NCBI RefSeq assembly: GCF_027596085.1
Contig: NC_072460.1
Coordinates: forward strand, 7,957,512 to 8,021,511
DNA from: Anoplopoma fimbria
Lineage: Eukaryota > Chordata > Actinopteri > Perciformes > Anoplopomatidae
Length of the DNA stretch: 64,000 bases
Direction of reading: 5' to 3'
The first letter of the stretch is position 1. The number at the start of each line of letters is the position of its first letter. The notes under the pieces were generated by a model. It worked only from the letters and a program-made list of their open reading frames with translations, had not been told where the DNA came from and searched no databases. The position numbers were made by a program, and so were the translations under genes. Below are positions 12,101 through 23,551 of this stretch, piece by piece.

Positions 12101-13834
12101 GTTGTCAGACAGACCTCATTCAAGCTCAAAAACAAGCGGTGATGTAGTCGAAGCCGTGGTATATACACTTCCCGCGATGGTTCCAAAACACAAAGTCACC
12201 CAAGCTGTCTGCCTGCTTAGCAGCGGCTAATGGGGGAGAGCTACTAGCAGTGTGGGGCCTGGTAGTTCCGTTGGCTGTTAGCTGTTAGCCATTAACATTA
12301 ACATTGTGAATTGTGTCTCCGCCCCTCTGTGTTTGGCTGCAGACTGGCGGCTGAGTGTCGGTGATGCTCTCAGCTGTTTGATCACTAGCGGGCCCCTACC
12401 GGCTGGGGGCCGTTCAGAGCAGTGAGTGAGAAGTCAGCAGTCAGTCAATGGCAGTATAAGACGGACGATAAAAGGTGTTCTGAGAAAGTGTGAGTCACCA
12501 CATCACAAGAGGTCCTTGAGCATGCAGCCATGATTGGGCACCCAAAATACTAGGCGGTTTGCTGCAGCGGAATGCGAGAATAGCCATGGACAGACACAGA
12601 GGTGCACACTCACTCACAGACGCACGGACTCAGACGGTCACACACACGACTGAATACATAACCTCATAACCCCTGTGTCTGAATTCAGCACTGATTTGTC
12701 TCATGTGTGGGTTGTACAATGCAGAAGTACGTTTCCGTCACGCACAGTAGAAATGCAGATCTAAAAGATGAATTTAAAACAGCCAGATAGAAATATTCAA
12801 TAGCCGGCAACTTGCCCTTGTGCACACTGACAAATACCCAGTGTTTAGTATTCACAGGTATTTGACAATCGTTATAGTACACCATTGCAATCTTTGTGCT
12901 CTGTGTCTACCAGTGTTATTATACCATTTTCAAATAAACTCCTTTGTTTTGGTGGATTTTGAGGCGCTGTCCGTGGTGTTGAAAGGTGCGCTCAGTAGCA
13001 AAGCTGGTGTGCAAAGTGGTAAAATAATTGTCCTTCATCCAATATAAACTTCTATGGTGCGTGCATGAATGTGTAGAACACTTATGGGTCCCTGTTTGAT
13101 GGTTCTAAAAATACGGTCACCCTATATAAAGGCTCCGTGCTAACGTGTAAACATCAGGATGCTAACTATGGTAGTGTTAACATGCTGAGGTTTAGCATGA
13201 TGTTTACTACGTTTATTATCTTAGTTGAGCTTGTAAGCATGCTTAATTTTTCTAATTAGCGCTAGAAAAAAAAGTAAAGCTGTGGCTGATACATAAATGT
13301 CTGTACCAAGTAGTATACAGCAGCATAAAACGGAGTACATTTAAGTAGTACAGTGCTTGAGTAAATGTACTTAGCTACTTGCCAACACCGTGGACATACT
13401 GCCAGTGGTACTGTAGTCATTGTTGGTAGCTTTGTATAAGTGTTGTAAATACATAGCTAGATTGAAATTTAAGTGTAAGTTTTCCTCCATTCAGGCTGAA
13501 ACGAAGAGGCAACGTGGAGCCAGATGAGGACGAGGAATCGGACCAAGAAACAGAGTGAGTGTGTTGTATTAAGTAATTGTGTATCTGAAAAATGTAGTAA
13601 ATCAGATGGAGTTAATATCTTCTCCCCTCCTGTGCCTTCAGGCCCCCTGTCCAGACCGCCAACAGAACAGCCAATCACAGCACAGTACGATCCAGGGAGC
13701 TGGACAGAAAGTCCGGAGGCGGTGCGTGGAAGGTGATCCGGCTGCTGCTGCTGTTCACCGTGTTAGGGGCTGCCCTCTACTACGCCTACTGCCATGTGAT
13801 GATAAACGATGAGAACCCCTTTAAATTCCAATGA
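9139..13834 (+). CDS. emd: Emerin (LEM-domain inner nuclear membrane protein)
   Basis: Emerin anchors chromatin (through BAF) and lamins at the inner nuclear membrane. Exons: 9139-9217, 9958-10053, 11345-11379, 11492-11511, 13495-13554, 13642-13834; all junctions are GT-AG and frames join, giving 160 residues. The N-terminal LEM domain is visible (EISKLLTEYGIKHGP, then STRKLYEKKLEVAMENAP, residues about 9-45). A short TYITYHSP segment and an acidic stretch (NVEPDEDEESDQETE) follow. The C-terminal membrane anchor is VIRLLLLFTVLGAALYYAYC, with a short lumenal tail ending NPFKFQ. It is shorter than human emerin (254 residues), lacking most of the middle region. The start follows an acceptor directly (GCAG then ATGTCT). 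Adjacency to flna matches human Xq28. Confidence 0.92.
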
Positions 13835-14735
13835 TCTGATTGGTTGTGAGGATGTCGGGGTTTCTTCTCCATCAATGTCAGCAGAGAGAACACACAGTTT
13901 GATCACATTCCATTAACCTTTGAAATGCTCTATGTTTCTTAGTGTCACCATGTCAGTGAAATTAACACTACCAGACAAATTATCCAAAGTCTGATCCATC
14001 ATGTTCCTCTGTGTCATCAGTGTTGCCCCATTCATATTTGGGGGGGGGCGTCTATTAGCCCCGTCTATCAAGTTTTGCGTCTCTGAATGTTTAGCTCTTA
14101 TTAAATTATTTATCTTTTAAAGTGCATTCAAAATCGCAGCAAGACGCACTTCCAAGAACCGCACTATGTCTGACAAAAAACAAAGCGGTCAAAAATATAT
14201 AGAACTCCATTGTTGTCCAAAAGCTGTTAGAAACGCATCAGTGAGCTACTCTGTTGCACTAGGTAACATGTTCGTTAGTTACCATGAATACACACGATGT
14301 AGTTTATTTTTACTAGATCACCAAATGTGTCTTACTGCACAATAAATGCACTATTTCCTCCAGTTTAAGTAAAAACTGACAGCCAGTAAAGATTTCCATC
14401 TCCAGTAGGAACCAGTGGGCTTGTTGAGAGTTTTGGTCCTTTCATGGGGTTTATTGACAATGAGAGAAATACAAAATATTGCTAGCTTCTCTTTTAATTT
14501 CTTTGCTTTCTTTAAGGCATGTTTTCCTTCTATTTGTAGTTTTTGTATTTGATTTGATTTTACATATGTGAGATGTTCTTACTTGTGAAATATACATGAT
14601 GTCGTGTGGCACAACAGTTTGGGGACGTTTTTATTTCCAAGCTGTCCTCTTCGTGTCCAGTCAAAAACCAAAGGCTGATGACTACCCAAATGTGTTGAAT
14701 AAAAACAATTAAATAAAGTGTTTGAAATTTATGTA
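13835..14735 (+). other. emd: emd 3' UTR with paired poly(A) signals
   Basis: Non-coding sequence after the emerin stop. Two AATAAA signals lie at 14698-14703 and 14712-14717, placing the likely transcript end near 14735. The ninjurin gene on the opposite strand ends toward it, so the two are convergent. Confidence 0.6.
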
Positions 14736-16215
14736 AAACATGACATTGAAGAGGAATTCCGAAAGGATGCAGAAAAATGTTAATGTGGTGGAAGAAAGAG
14801 TATTAACAGAATAGTAGACGTGTTTCCAGACATACAACACAGTAAAATATTGAGTCATATATTCATTTATTTACAAAACTTCAGCTCAGTAGAGAGCTGC
14901 AGGCATGATGTATTTTTGTTGATCAACTCAGAAGTTAGTGCGCACTGGTTCCCTCCACAAAAAGACAAACATTCCTCCATTGAATTTTGGATTATTGCAG
15001 AAAATAAGATATGAGGCAACGTTTATGATACTTTAGAAGATTATCTTCACAAAAAAAGACCAAGTTTATGACTTTTGAAGTATAAATGCAATCAGCAAAA
15101 GTAAAAAAAGCTAACGCTCACGTCACCCCCACTAAGCATCCAATTAATAATCTGATTTCACACACTTACCTCCAATACAAAAGCCTCTCACTCAAGGCGA
15201 AGTAGTGAGTAGATGAGTTTCAAAGTTTGGCGTGGAGATGGACAAAACTCAAGGCCTTATAAGTCTTTGAAAATAGAAAATATATATATATATTTATATA
15301 GAAATAAAGCTTTGGGTCACTGAAAGTGCTTGAATTTTTACATTTTGTGCAAGAATAGGTCACGTGCATGCATGAGTGATTGAAGTCCAATGATCCAAAT
15401 TAAACAGTGGCACTATAAAACATGTCGGCGTTGAAACAATAATAAATCTTGATCCGTGTCTCAAACTTTGCGGGTCCTTGAATTTGAGAGAACTGGATGT
15501 TTAAGAAGGTGTAGGAACACTGTCTGTATATTTATTAAGCCACTTGTTAGCAACCACCTTTTTAAAGACATGTAAAAGCTTGAAAATGCACACGTGGAGA
15601 ACGTATTTTATGCAATAGAATTATTTTTTAAAATCTCTTAACCTCCACAGACCTTATTTCAAACATCTAACTGTAGACCCATTCAACAAACCCACTGACT
15701 TAGGGACGAGGAAACATGAAGTGCTAACATACTAACGCATCTTCAGGTTTTAGGACTCATTCCTGCAGCAATCTTACATTTTGAACAGAAAAAAGGAGGC
15801 TCTGTTGTATTTACAAGAAAGAAGCTAATAGTTTGGCAAATAAAGAGTCTGTTGGCATCTGGACTGGAGGGAAGATTAGGCAGTGGTGATGTTCTCTAGC
15901 TGAGGTTTCTGGTTGTGTCTTTGTTTGAGTTGAATTTAACAGCTGTGATCCTGAATGGGGGTTGTGGTTGATGGTCACTGAGGTTTTGCTTGACGAGTCT
16001 TAGGTCCAGGCCTGGATCCACACAATCCTCTCACCGTTAATGTGTTGTAGACCCATTCAATCCAATCAGGTTTTAAAAGTATTTGTTCCAGCTGGAGGAT
16101 CTTTACCCAAAGTCATAATTTGAACAGGGAGCTGATACATAAGTTACTAAAGGACCTTTAGATTTTAATGCTTTGAGATAACAGGTGAAATGTCTTATCA
16201 TGTCCAAAACCTGGT
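14736..16215 (-). other. Convergent intergenic space and ninjurin 3' UTR
   Basis: No coding exon was found. On the minus strand AATAAA occurs at 15531-15536 (about 680 bases past the ninjurin stop) and again near 14865, so much of this stretch may be ninjurin 3' UTR. A short TA run lies around 15280-15300. Confidence 0.45.
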
Positions 16216-17853
16216 CTACATGCCCCCAGTCACGTTGAGGTCAATGGGCTGAATGGAAAACTGAGGATTTGATAATGAAATGGCAGATGACTCTAATGAC
16301 CTGTGAAGAGAACCAAGAACAGGGTCACAAGAGTTCACAACAGTAGGACAGCCTTCATTATCTATGTGTGTTCTGTAACGGCCTATACCTGACAGCATAT
16401 CCCTCAAATCCAAGAGCTGTGATGAAGATGTTGATGAGGACAGTGAAGAAGACAAACACGGTCGCTGCGTTGTTCATCATGTTCAGTTTGGAGTGTTTCC
16501 TCACATCGTTGAGATCGTACTTCACTGCTGACACAGAATGGCACAAGCGCAAAAGCTAAGTGAGCTACATGATGAAAGAAAATAAAGATAAGGACAGGGA
16601 GAGCAAACGTTGTACAAGAGCAAGATACCCTTTTTTTATATTTAAGGAAATAGTATTGGAGTTAGGAGGGGAGTTTAGTTATGGATTACAAAAATAGACT
16701 GTGCTGATTGAAATAGAACAACTGTCAAATTAGAAATTGAAGGTAACAAATAAATGCTTGTAACTGAAAATAAATGTCAAATATTTGTATTATCACTAAA
16801 GAGTGGAGCTTAGTGTTTGATCTGGCTACTAAATGTAGTACAGCAAGTCTGACAAGTTAGTTTTGTAAAGAAGGGATCTGAAAGTGGCAGCTCAAAGAAA
16901 ATATATATAACACAATGCAAAGACCAATGAAGAGTTAAAGGACCAGTTTGACATTTTGGGAAATACACTTATTTGCTTTCTTGTCCAGTTAGATGAGAAG
17001 ACTGTTAGCACCCTTGAAATATGAAGCTTCAGCCAGCAGCCTGTTAACATAAGTTTGTCCACATGACAAAGTAAAAATGTTGTCGACGTTTTAGCCAAAA
17101 TCAAAGAATCTGGGCTTCTGACATCATTTTACAGCTTTGAATGCATTATGCAAACTGTGCACCAATGTTCTCTTTAGCGTCTATTGTCAGGCTGACATGG
17201 CTGGAGCTTGTTGGATTGTCTCCTCTTGATCGTTCAAAATCAGCCAGCCTCTCAGAAAAAAACCTAGTCTTTGCATGGCTGCACTGACTCTTTTCACCTT
17301 CCAAACTTACTTCAAAGAAATGTTATGAAGATATGAATGATATCAATTGCGATGCAAAAAGTCTGAGTGACTTGCCAATAAAGACGAGCAGCAGCCCCAC
17401 TGAGACCTGTAGCATGATGGACAGAGTCAGCAGGACGATGAGGGGGACGTAGAAACGGTAGTTAGGCCCCACGTAGAGGACGGTCTTCATCTGGGACGAG
17501 TTGGCCATCAGGAGGGCCACGTCCAGCATGCTCTGAGCCGCAGTCTTCTTAGTGGCGTAGTGATTCATGTTGATGCGCCGGTACACCTTTCCAGGGGGGG
17601 CTGTCTGTGCCTGAAGGTTGAGATGACAGGTAAGGTGTGAGGTGCGATTCTATAGCCACTGCTGCCCCCTTTGACTTTTAAGGATGTGATTAACACGGTT
17701 GTTCTTTTGTTCTCTTTTACAGGGCTGATTGTCTCCGTACCATGTGACAAAGTCCACGTTTGTTCCAAACAGAGAGGTGTTCTGTATTTTGATACTATGC
17801 TCTCTGTATACTCAGGTTGTCAGAGGAGAAGTGGGAGTGTCTGAGCAGCAGCA

Positions 17854-17894
<41 letters not shown>

Positions 17895-18518
17895 CACTTC
17901 TAGAAACAAGAACATGAACTGATCCTGTACAGGCATGTCAGGGAGATTGAACTGACGTATTTGAGGTGTTGTCAGAGGGCTGGTACTCTATTGTTCTGTT
18001 GGTTTGTATAAACCACATCAGTGGCAGAGGCATTTTCTCAGGGATGTGCCCAGTCCTGTAGGTAGACGGGAGTCACACCCTGGTGAAACTCTCTCTGAGT
18101 CACACCTTCATTCATCTCCACGTACAGCTGGCAGCTATAGAAACACACACTGATTTCACCACTGACTTTTCTGTAAATAGATTACAGATTTGTATTTACC
18201 AGTGGTTCCCTCAGTTCACTCTCCTTGACGTGCATATAAATATATATATATATATGGTATTATTGTGTCTGACAAAATAGATCAGAAACTGAATAGAATG
18301 TAACGGAATAGAATATTACATAAAAGAACAGAACAAAAAAAGAAACAGAATAGAGCGGCACAGAGAAGCTCAGAGCAGCGTAGAGCATAAGAGAACATGA
18401 AATAGAACAGAATAGAGCAGTAATAAGAGAGGGCTTGTAAGTGTGTGTCGCTTACCTCTATGTCGCCCACTTTATTCAGAGCCATGTCTTCTCCGTTCAG
18501 TCTGTACGCCGTGTCCAT
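16216..18518 (-). CDS. Ninjurin (NINJ1/NINJ2 family)
   Basis: Ninjurins are small two-pass surface proteins; NINJ1 oligomerises to rupture the plasma membrane in lytic cell death. Exons on the minus strand: 18518-18456, 17610-17376, 16524-16389, 16300-16216 (stop TAG), about 172 residues. Key similarity is in exon 2: INMNHYATKKTAAQSMLDVA, an amphipathic helix region, then YVPLIVLLTLSIMLQVSVG. Exon 3 gives VKYDLNDVRKHSKLNMMNNA and a second membrane segment, FVFFTVLINIFITALGF. VKYDLN resembles NINJ1, whereas the NNAAT-plus-VFFTV pattern resembles NINJ2, so I leave the paralog open. Exon 2 ends at a GC donor (ATTG then GCAAGT), which gives the conserved Val-Lys-Tyr when joined. The last exon was chosen for its strong acceptor (TTCTCTTCACAG) and frame; reading through the exon 3 donor would instead end at 16358. 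Confidence 0.88.
17852..17890. repeat. GA dinucleotide microsatellite
   Basis: A pure GA run in intron 1 of the ninjurin gene, between its first exon (18456) and second exon (17610). Confidence 0.95.
18290..18425. repeat. Degenerate GAATA/GAACA-type simple repeat
   Basis: Imperfect repeats of AGAATAGA, AGAACA and AGAGC units form a purine-rich tract just downstream of ninjurin exon 1 on its strand (within intron 1). No function can be read from it. Confidence 0.6.
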
Positions 18519-19054
18519 CTTCCCTCTCTGAGCTCTCAGGAAACTGTTGGTGTGCTGGATGTGAGCTGTGTTCTAGAGCCACAGAGAAAGAAGACCAACG
18601 AGTCGGGCAACTCCTCTAGTCACAAAGACAACATTAGTGAGATCCCTCCCACTGTGTGACTCTCTCTTCTCTTGAACGAATGCTTGAATTACACTTCAAC
18701 ATCTCACCTCACTTCTAAATATAAGAAATGATTTTACCTTATAAATAATAATAAGTTTATGATTCAAGGTGTTTAAGTTGCTACCCAGAATATAAAGGTT
18801 CATGGTTCTCTCTCCTCCAAGTGAGACAAATCACTCATAATCATCAAGGTTCTTTGACATAATGTTTGATAAGAACAAGAATACAGTCCACAACTTTGAT
18901 TTTAAAGCAATTGCTTCTTTCATAGTTTGTGATTATTTTCTTGCAATAGAGAAAGTCAGGCCACTGAGACTGGAAGTAGTTTAGGAGTAGTTTAAAGCAG
19001 AGAGGATTTATTGTTTAAAATACTACGATCATTAATCAGAATTCAGTATATGTA

Positions 19055-19230
19055 TTACATTACATTACATTATTACATTACAGTCATTTAGCAGACGCTT
19101 TTATCCAAAGCGACTTACAATAAGTGTATTCAACATAGGTATTCAAGAGAAGTCACCAGAAGTCATAAGTGCATCTCCTTTCTTAAACAAGCATCTAAGA
19201 GCATAAACCAGAGCAAAAGTATAGTGCAGT
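19055..19230. repeat. Second copy of the CATTTAGCAGACGC fish repeat
   Basis: ACATT pentamers followed by CAGTCATTTAGCAGACGC and the same downstream sequence as 8340-8495. It is shorter than the first copy. It lies in the divergent space between ninjurin and haus7, followed by an ATTTAT simple repeat at 19270-19312. Confidence 0.75.
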
Positions 19231-19440
19231 TAAATTGCAATCAAACTATTAATCATCATCATAATCATGTATTTATATTTATATTTATATTTATATTTAT
19301 ATATTTATTTATAGTTTTAGAGCCCACTTCCATTTTTTGTATTTCTTGTTTATGTGTTTTATTCGTAGAAGTATTCCAGATCAGTAGATGGCGATAAAGA
19401 GCCCAAAAAGCTGTTTGCCAAACACCAATAATAATCAAAG

Positions 19441-19497
19441 GAAGAAAAACACAGAAGAAGACGAAGAAGAAGAAGACGAAGAAGAAGAAGAAGAAGC
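19441..19497. repeat. GAA/GAC trinucleotide purine tract upstream of haus7
   Basis: A purine-rich tract of GAAGAAGAC units ends about 22 bases before the haus7 start codon, so it probably lies in the 5' UTR or core promoter. Confidence 0.85.
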
Positions 19498-19518
19498 GTT
19501 ATCCAATCCGCTTGGCAA

Positions 19519-22500
19519 ATGGCGGGTGCTTTGAAAGAAAAACAACTTGTCCGACATGTTTATGCAGCATTACAGGTACAAATCTGTTAATCAAACATTA
19601 TTTTCCAGAATAAGGAAAGACATTGATGTTTATTACTCACTTTGACAACGTGGTGGATACATTTGTTGTTACGTTACTAGGATTTGGCCATTTACGATGT
19701 CTGCAATTAAAACATAATATAGTTAAATATTTAGTTGAATTGTTTATGTTTGTTATAAGAATGTAATGCATTATACATCCAAAACAATCCAACAGTCTAC
19801 ATTAATGACTGTTAATAATATATACATTGAATGAGGTCAGGTTTTCAGTTTACCACTGTTACTGTCCCTTTGCTGTGTGTATTAGTGACAGAGTAATGGA
19901 GTATGTTGAGTATGTTTTTATGTATATGGAGTATGTTTTTATGTATATGGAGTATGTGGAGTATGTTTTTATGTATATGGAGTATATGGAGTATGTTGAG
20001 TATATGGAGTATGTTTTTATGTATATGGAGTATGTTGAGTATATGGAGTATGTTGAGTATATGGAGTATGTTGAGTATATGGAGTATGTTTTTATGTATA
20101 TGGAGTATATGGAGTATGTTGAGTATGTTGAGTATATTGAGTATATGGAGTATGTTTAGTATATGGAGTATGTTGAGTATATGGAGTATGTTGAGTATAT
20201 GGAGTATGTTGAGTATATGGAGTATGTTTTTATGTATATGGAGTATATGGAGTATGTTTAGTATATGGAGTATGTTGAGTATATTGAGTATGTTGAGTAT
20301 ATTGAGTATGAGTATATGGAGTATATTGAGTATGTTGAGTGAGTATGGAGTATGTTGAGTATATGGAGTATGTTGAGTATGTTGAGTATATTGAGTATGT
20401 TGAGTATATGGAGTATGTTTTTATGTATATGAGTATATTGAGTATGTTGAGTATATGGAGTATGTTTTTAGTATATTGAGTATGTTGAGTATATGGAGTA
20501 TATTGAGTATGTTGAGTATTGAGTATGTGGAGTATGTGGAGTATGTTGAGTATATGGAGTATGTTTTTATGTATATGGAGTATGTTGAGTATATGGAGTA
20601 TGTTGAGTATGTTGAGTATGTTGAGTATGTTGAGTATATTCAGTATATTGAGTATGTTGAGTATGTTGAGTATATGGAGTATGTTGAGTATATGGAGTAT
20701 GTTGAGTATATGGAGTATATTGAGTATGTTGAGTATGCTGTCTGTGTTGGTCTGTGTTCAGGCTGCCTCGTGTCCCTTGGTGGAAGGTCTGTACCTGCAG
20801 GAAGCCGACACCATGCTGCAGCTGCTGTGTGCTCCCTCTCAGCAGCGCACCGACATACTGGCATGGATCTGCAGCAGGTAGGATAACAACCACAGAACAC
20901 TGAGCCTGTTCTCACCTATGACATATGATTTAAAAGCAACTTACCTGTCCCTTTCACAGCATCAACCCAAGCTTTGCCAACTCCAAGACGATGGCGGTGA
21001 AATCCCACGGCCCAGAAGTTTTGACTAAAGGTAACATTGTCAATGGCTCACTTTCTCTACACGGTACATGTTAAACGCTGTTGCATGTCTATTGATGGAC
21101 ACTTAGACTCTTGCACCTGCTCTGGTCTCTTCTGGTACAAACAGAAATGGCTGTGCTCGGGCAGGAATTGATGCTGTGCAAAGCAGATGACCTGGACCTG
21201 ATCAGGGTGAGAGGACGCATCATGCTGGTGTAGATGTTACTAATTTATACGTACAGGATTCCCACGGGCATGGAAAAGTCAGTGGTATTTCAAAATGTAA
21301 TTTTCAAGGCCTGGAATTGGTTAAAATCCTGTTGTGGAAAAGTTTTTTAAGAATTTTCTTATGTTTAATGAAAATAATTGTGACTGATCCCCTGTGGATA
21401 AGGTATTTGTCACTATGAACAGAAAATCTCCTTTTTCATCTTATATAATTAATCAAACTATTCATCCAGGGTGAAGCGAGCCCCCTCCGGCAGCTTCGGT
21501 TCCTAGAGCAGCTCTTAACTTTAGTACCTGGCTGCAAGAAGTCTGCTGGAACCGGACCGGATCGAGAGATGCTGCTGAACGAGCTCTACGCTGCTGAGAA
21601 TCTGCCTCACCTCACACAGATGCTGGAACCCACGCTGGACCCCTGGCCTGCAGACATCAAGTATGTATGCTGTCTTTTCACACACATAATATCTATATAT
21701 TTGACAATGTATGACTTAAAGTTAACTTAAGGCCTAAAGTTACACTATAGGCCCCCATACTTTTTTAGCAGTCCATTCAAATGGGAAGGATTTTAATCTA
21801 AATCCCTCTTCTAACTGTACACCACTGAAATATTCTGTTACTATGTGAAATAATCACCGTACAAAAGCCTCAGATGCTCTAACTTTTGTTTCACTGGGAC
21901 TTTGAGTGTTAGTCAAATAAGAGGCTGTTTTGGTGTATCTCCTTTATATTACATTGTTTCCTGTTATTGTCCTGCAGCATCAGTGCAGAATTTAAATGAG
22001 TCTGTTTTGTCTCTTATTTCTATTCCTTACCTCACAGGGCTTTACGCAAGGGCACCAGGACAACTCTTAAGCCCAGTAGAGAGGAGGCTACTGACCTCGC
22101 CACCCTTCTACAGCGGACTGAGTCAACACTGGAGCAGCTACGGTCACAGGTACGGGGCCGTCCTCTGCTCTGCTTTTGTGTGGCTCCTCCATCCTCCAGT
22201 GAGCCGGAAATCGGTCTCAGCACTGTGAAATGAGATCTGTGTTCATGCTACCTGCAGCATCACAGAGCCTTCAATTGAAACAGGGTGTCCATGCTAGATT
22301 AACCAACGTATGAATTCAAAATATTTGCCACACACTCCGAGCTATTTTGTTCTTCGGAGCATAAATGCACTTTTGTCTGGACGTGCCTAAATGCCATGGT
22401 AGTAGTAAAGTGTTGGCTAAAGACTCTGTTCTCCTCAGTGTGAATTCCTGAGCAGCGAGGCGCAGAGCCCTGGCGTCTTCTCTCCGAGCTCGCTGCGCGT

Positions 22501-23551
22501 GGCGGCGTGCGACCTCCAGCTGCTGATGGCGACTTTCAGCCATGTCTTCGAAAACCGACTTGAGGGCTTACTGCAGCAGAGATCCCCCCAGCTTCAGCGC
22601 AGAGACCGACGTCTTCCAGAGATCACACCAGCTACTGCTGGCCTTCGTCATGGTACTCTTAAATAGAATTATAATCACAACAAACTTTATTTTAAAGTAC
22701 TCACACAGGGGGGAGTGGATCAGAGTGCTCTACAACAAAGTAAAGAAACAAGAGAAGAAATGAACACAAACAGAAAACATGCAAATGCTGCATAATCAAA
22801 CCAAGCAAAACCAGCAGAACATGTAAAAGACAGGTTTAAAACACAGGAAGCAGCAGCTATTTAAAGGCAATGCTGCATAAATATGTAATCAATTGAAGTT
22901 TAAAAATGTTCACTGAGGAGCTTGCATCTCTTAGTTTTAGGGAGGGACTTCCATGCATAATTAAAAAAGGTAGGGCTGCCAACTTTCTTATTTGTGCAAT
23001 GGTACAAAAACAAAAACAGCAGCAGAGGATCTAACAGGGCATAAAGCATTATAAAACAATAAATAATTAGTCATGTAGGCCGGTCCCAAACCAGTAGATT
23101 AGGTTTTAAATCATGTCTAGCTCTCTTATTGTTTGTGGACCAACTCATAAAACATCCAGAGTTGATCTGCATCCACTTGTTTAAATGGCACTATGGTCAT
23201 CCCTTGCGTCAAATGAAATGGACATTTCTGCAAATAAATATCTTGACACTTGTTTCCTATTGCGCGTGTCTCATTTCTCAGGAGCTGGAAATGCTAAAGG
23301 AAGTATCTGAAGCTTCTGTATCCGTGACTGAGGAAGTGAACCAGTTCCAAACACAGCCGGGCTACCGGAGCCGAGGGGAGAAGCGCAAGTTGCGTAAGTG
23401 AATATTCTCTCTCACGTGCACACTCGCATTAAAATCTGTTGGATGTCGTTAAATCTTTGTTTCCTGCTTCTTCTTCTTTCTTTTTGCAGCGGACCAATTG
23501 GAGGAACTCACCAGGCGAATTCGAGACTTTTTCCCCCTGCTTCCTTCCTGA
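19519..23551 (+). CDS. haus7: HAUS augmin-like complex subunit 7, with a frameshift in exon 7
   Basis: Augmin recruits gamma-tubulin to spindle microtubules for branching nucleation; HAUS7 is a small coiled subunit. Exons: 19519-19575, 20762-20877, 20960-21030, 21145-21206, 21470-21660, 22038-22149, 22439-22652, 23282-23393, 23490-23551 (stop 23549-23551). Junctions are GT-AG and in frame except inside exon 7. Family resemblance to human HAUS7: CPLVEGLYLQEADTMLQLLC, then TDILAWIC, LGQELMLCKADDLDLI and the DPWP motif. Exon 7 reads AACDLQLLMATFSHVFENRL in one frame, while its 3' part (RDPPSFSAETDVFQRSHQLL) is in the frame that joins exon 8 (ELEMLKEVSEASVSVTEEVN). One surplus base near 22568-22572 explains it. 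As written, the protein stops inside the following intron. Linkage to flna and emd in a block resembling human Xq28 supports the call. Confidence 0.87.
19893..20737. repeat. 9-bp-unit minisatellite in haus7 intron 1
   Basis: About 840 bp built almost wholly of two 9-mers, GAGTATGTT and GAGTATATG, with periodic longer variants carrying TTTTTATGTATATG. It ends only about 25 bases before the exon 2 acceptor at 20761. The long Met/Glu/Tyr/Val or Leu/Ser/Ile/Trp reading frames in it come from the repeat, not from a gene. Confidence 0.97.

Noticed and set aside
16358..16389. Ninjurin ending by reading through exon 3 to a stop at 16358
   Set aside because: A good donor (GTCAG then GTATAG) and a strong acceptor at 16301 give a longer in-frame C-terminus; read-through remains possible as an alternative isoform.
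19827..20741. Long open frames rich in Met, Glu, Tyr, Val or Leu, Ser, Ile, Trp on both strands
   Set aside because: They are the translation of a 9-bp minisatellite, whose unit length keeps frames open; they lie within haus7 intron 1.
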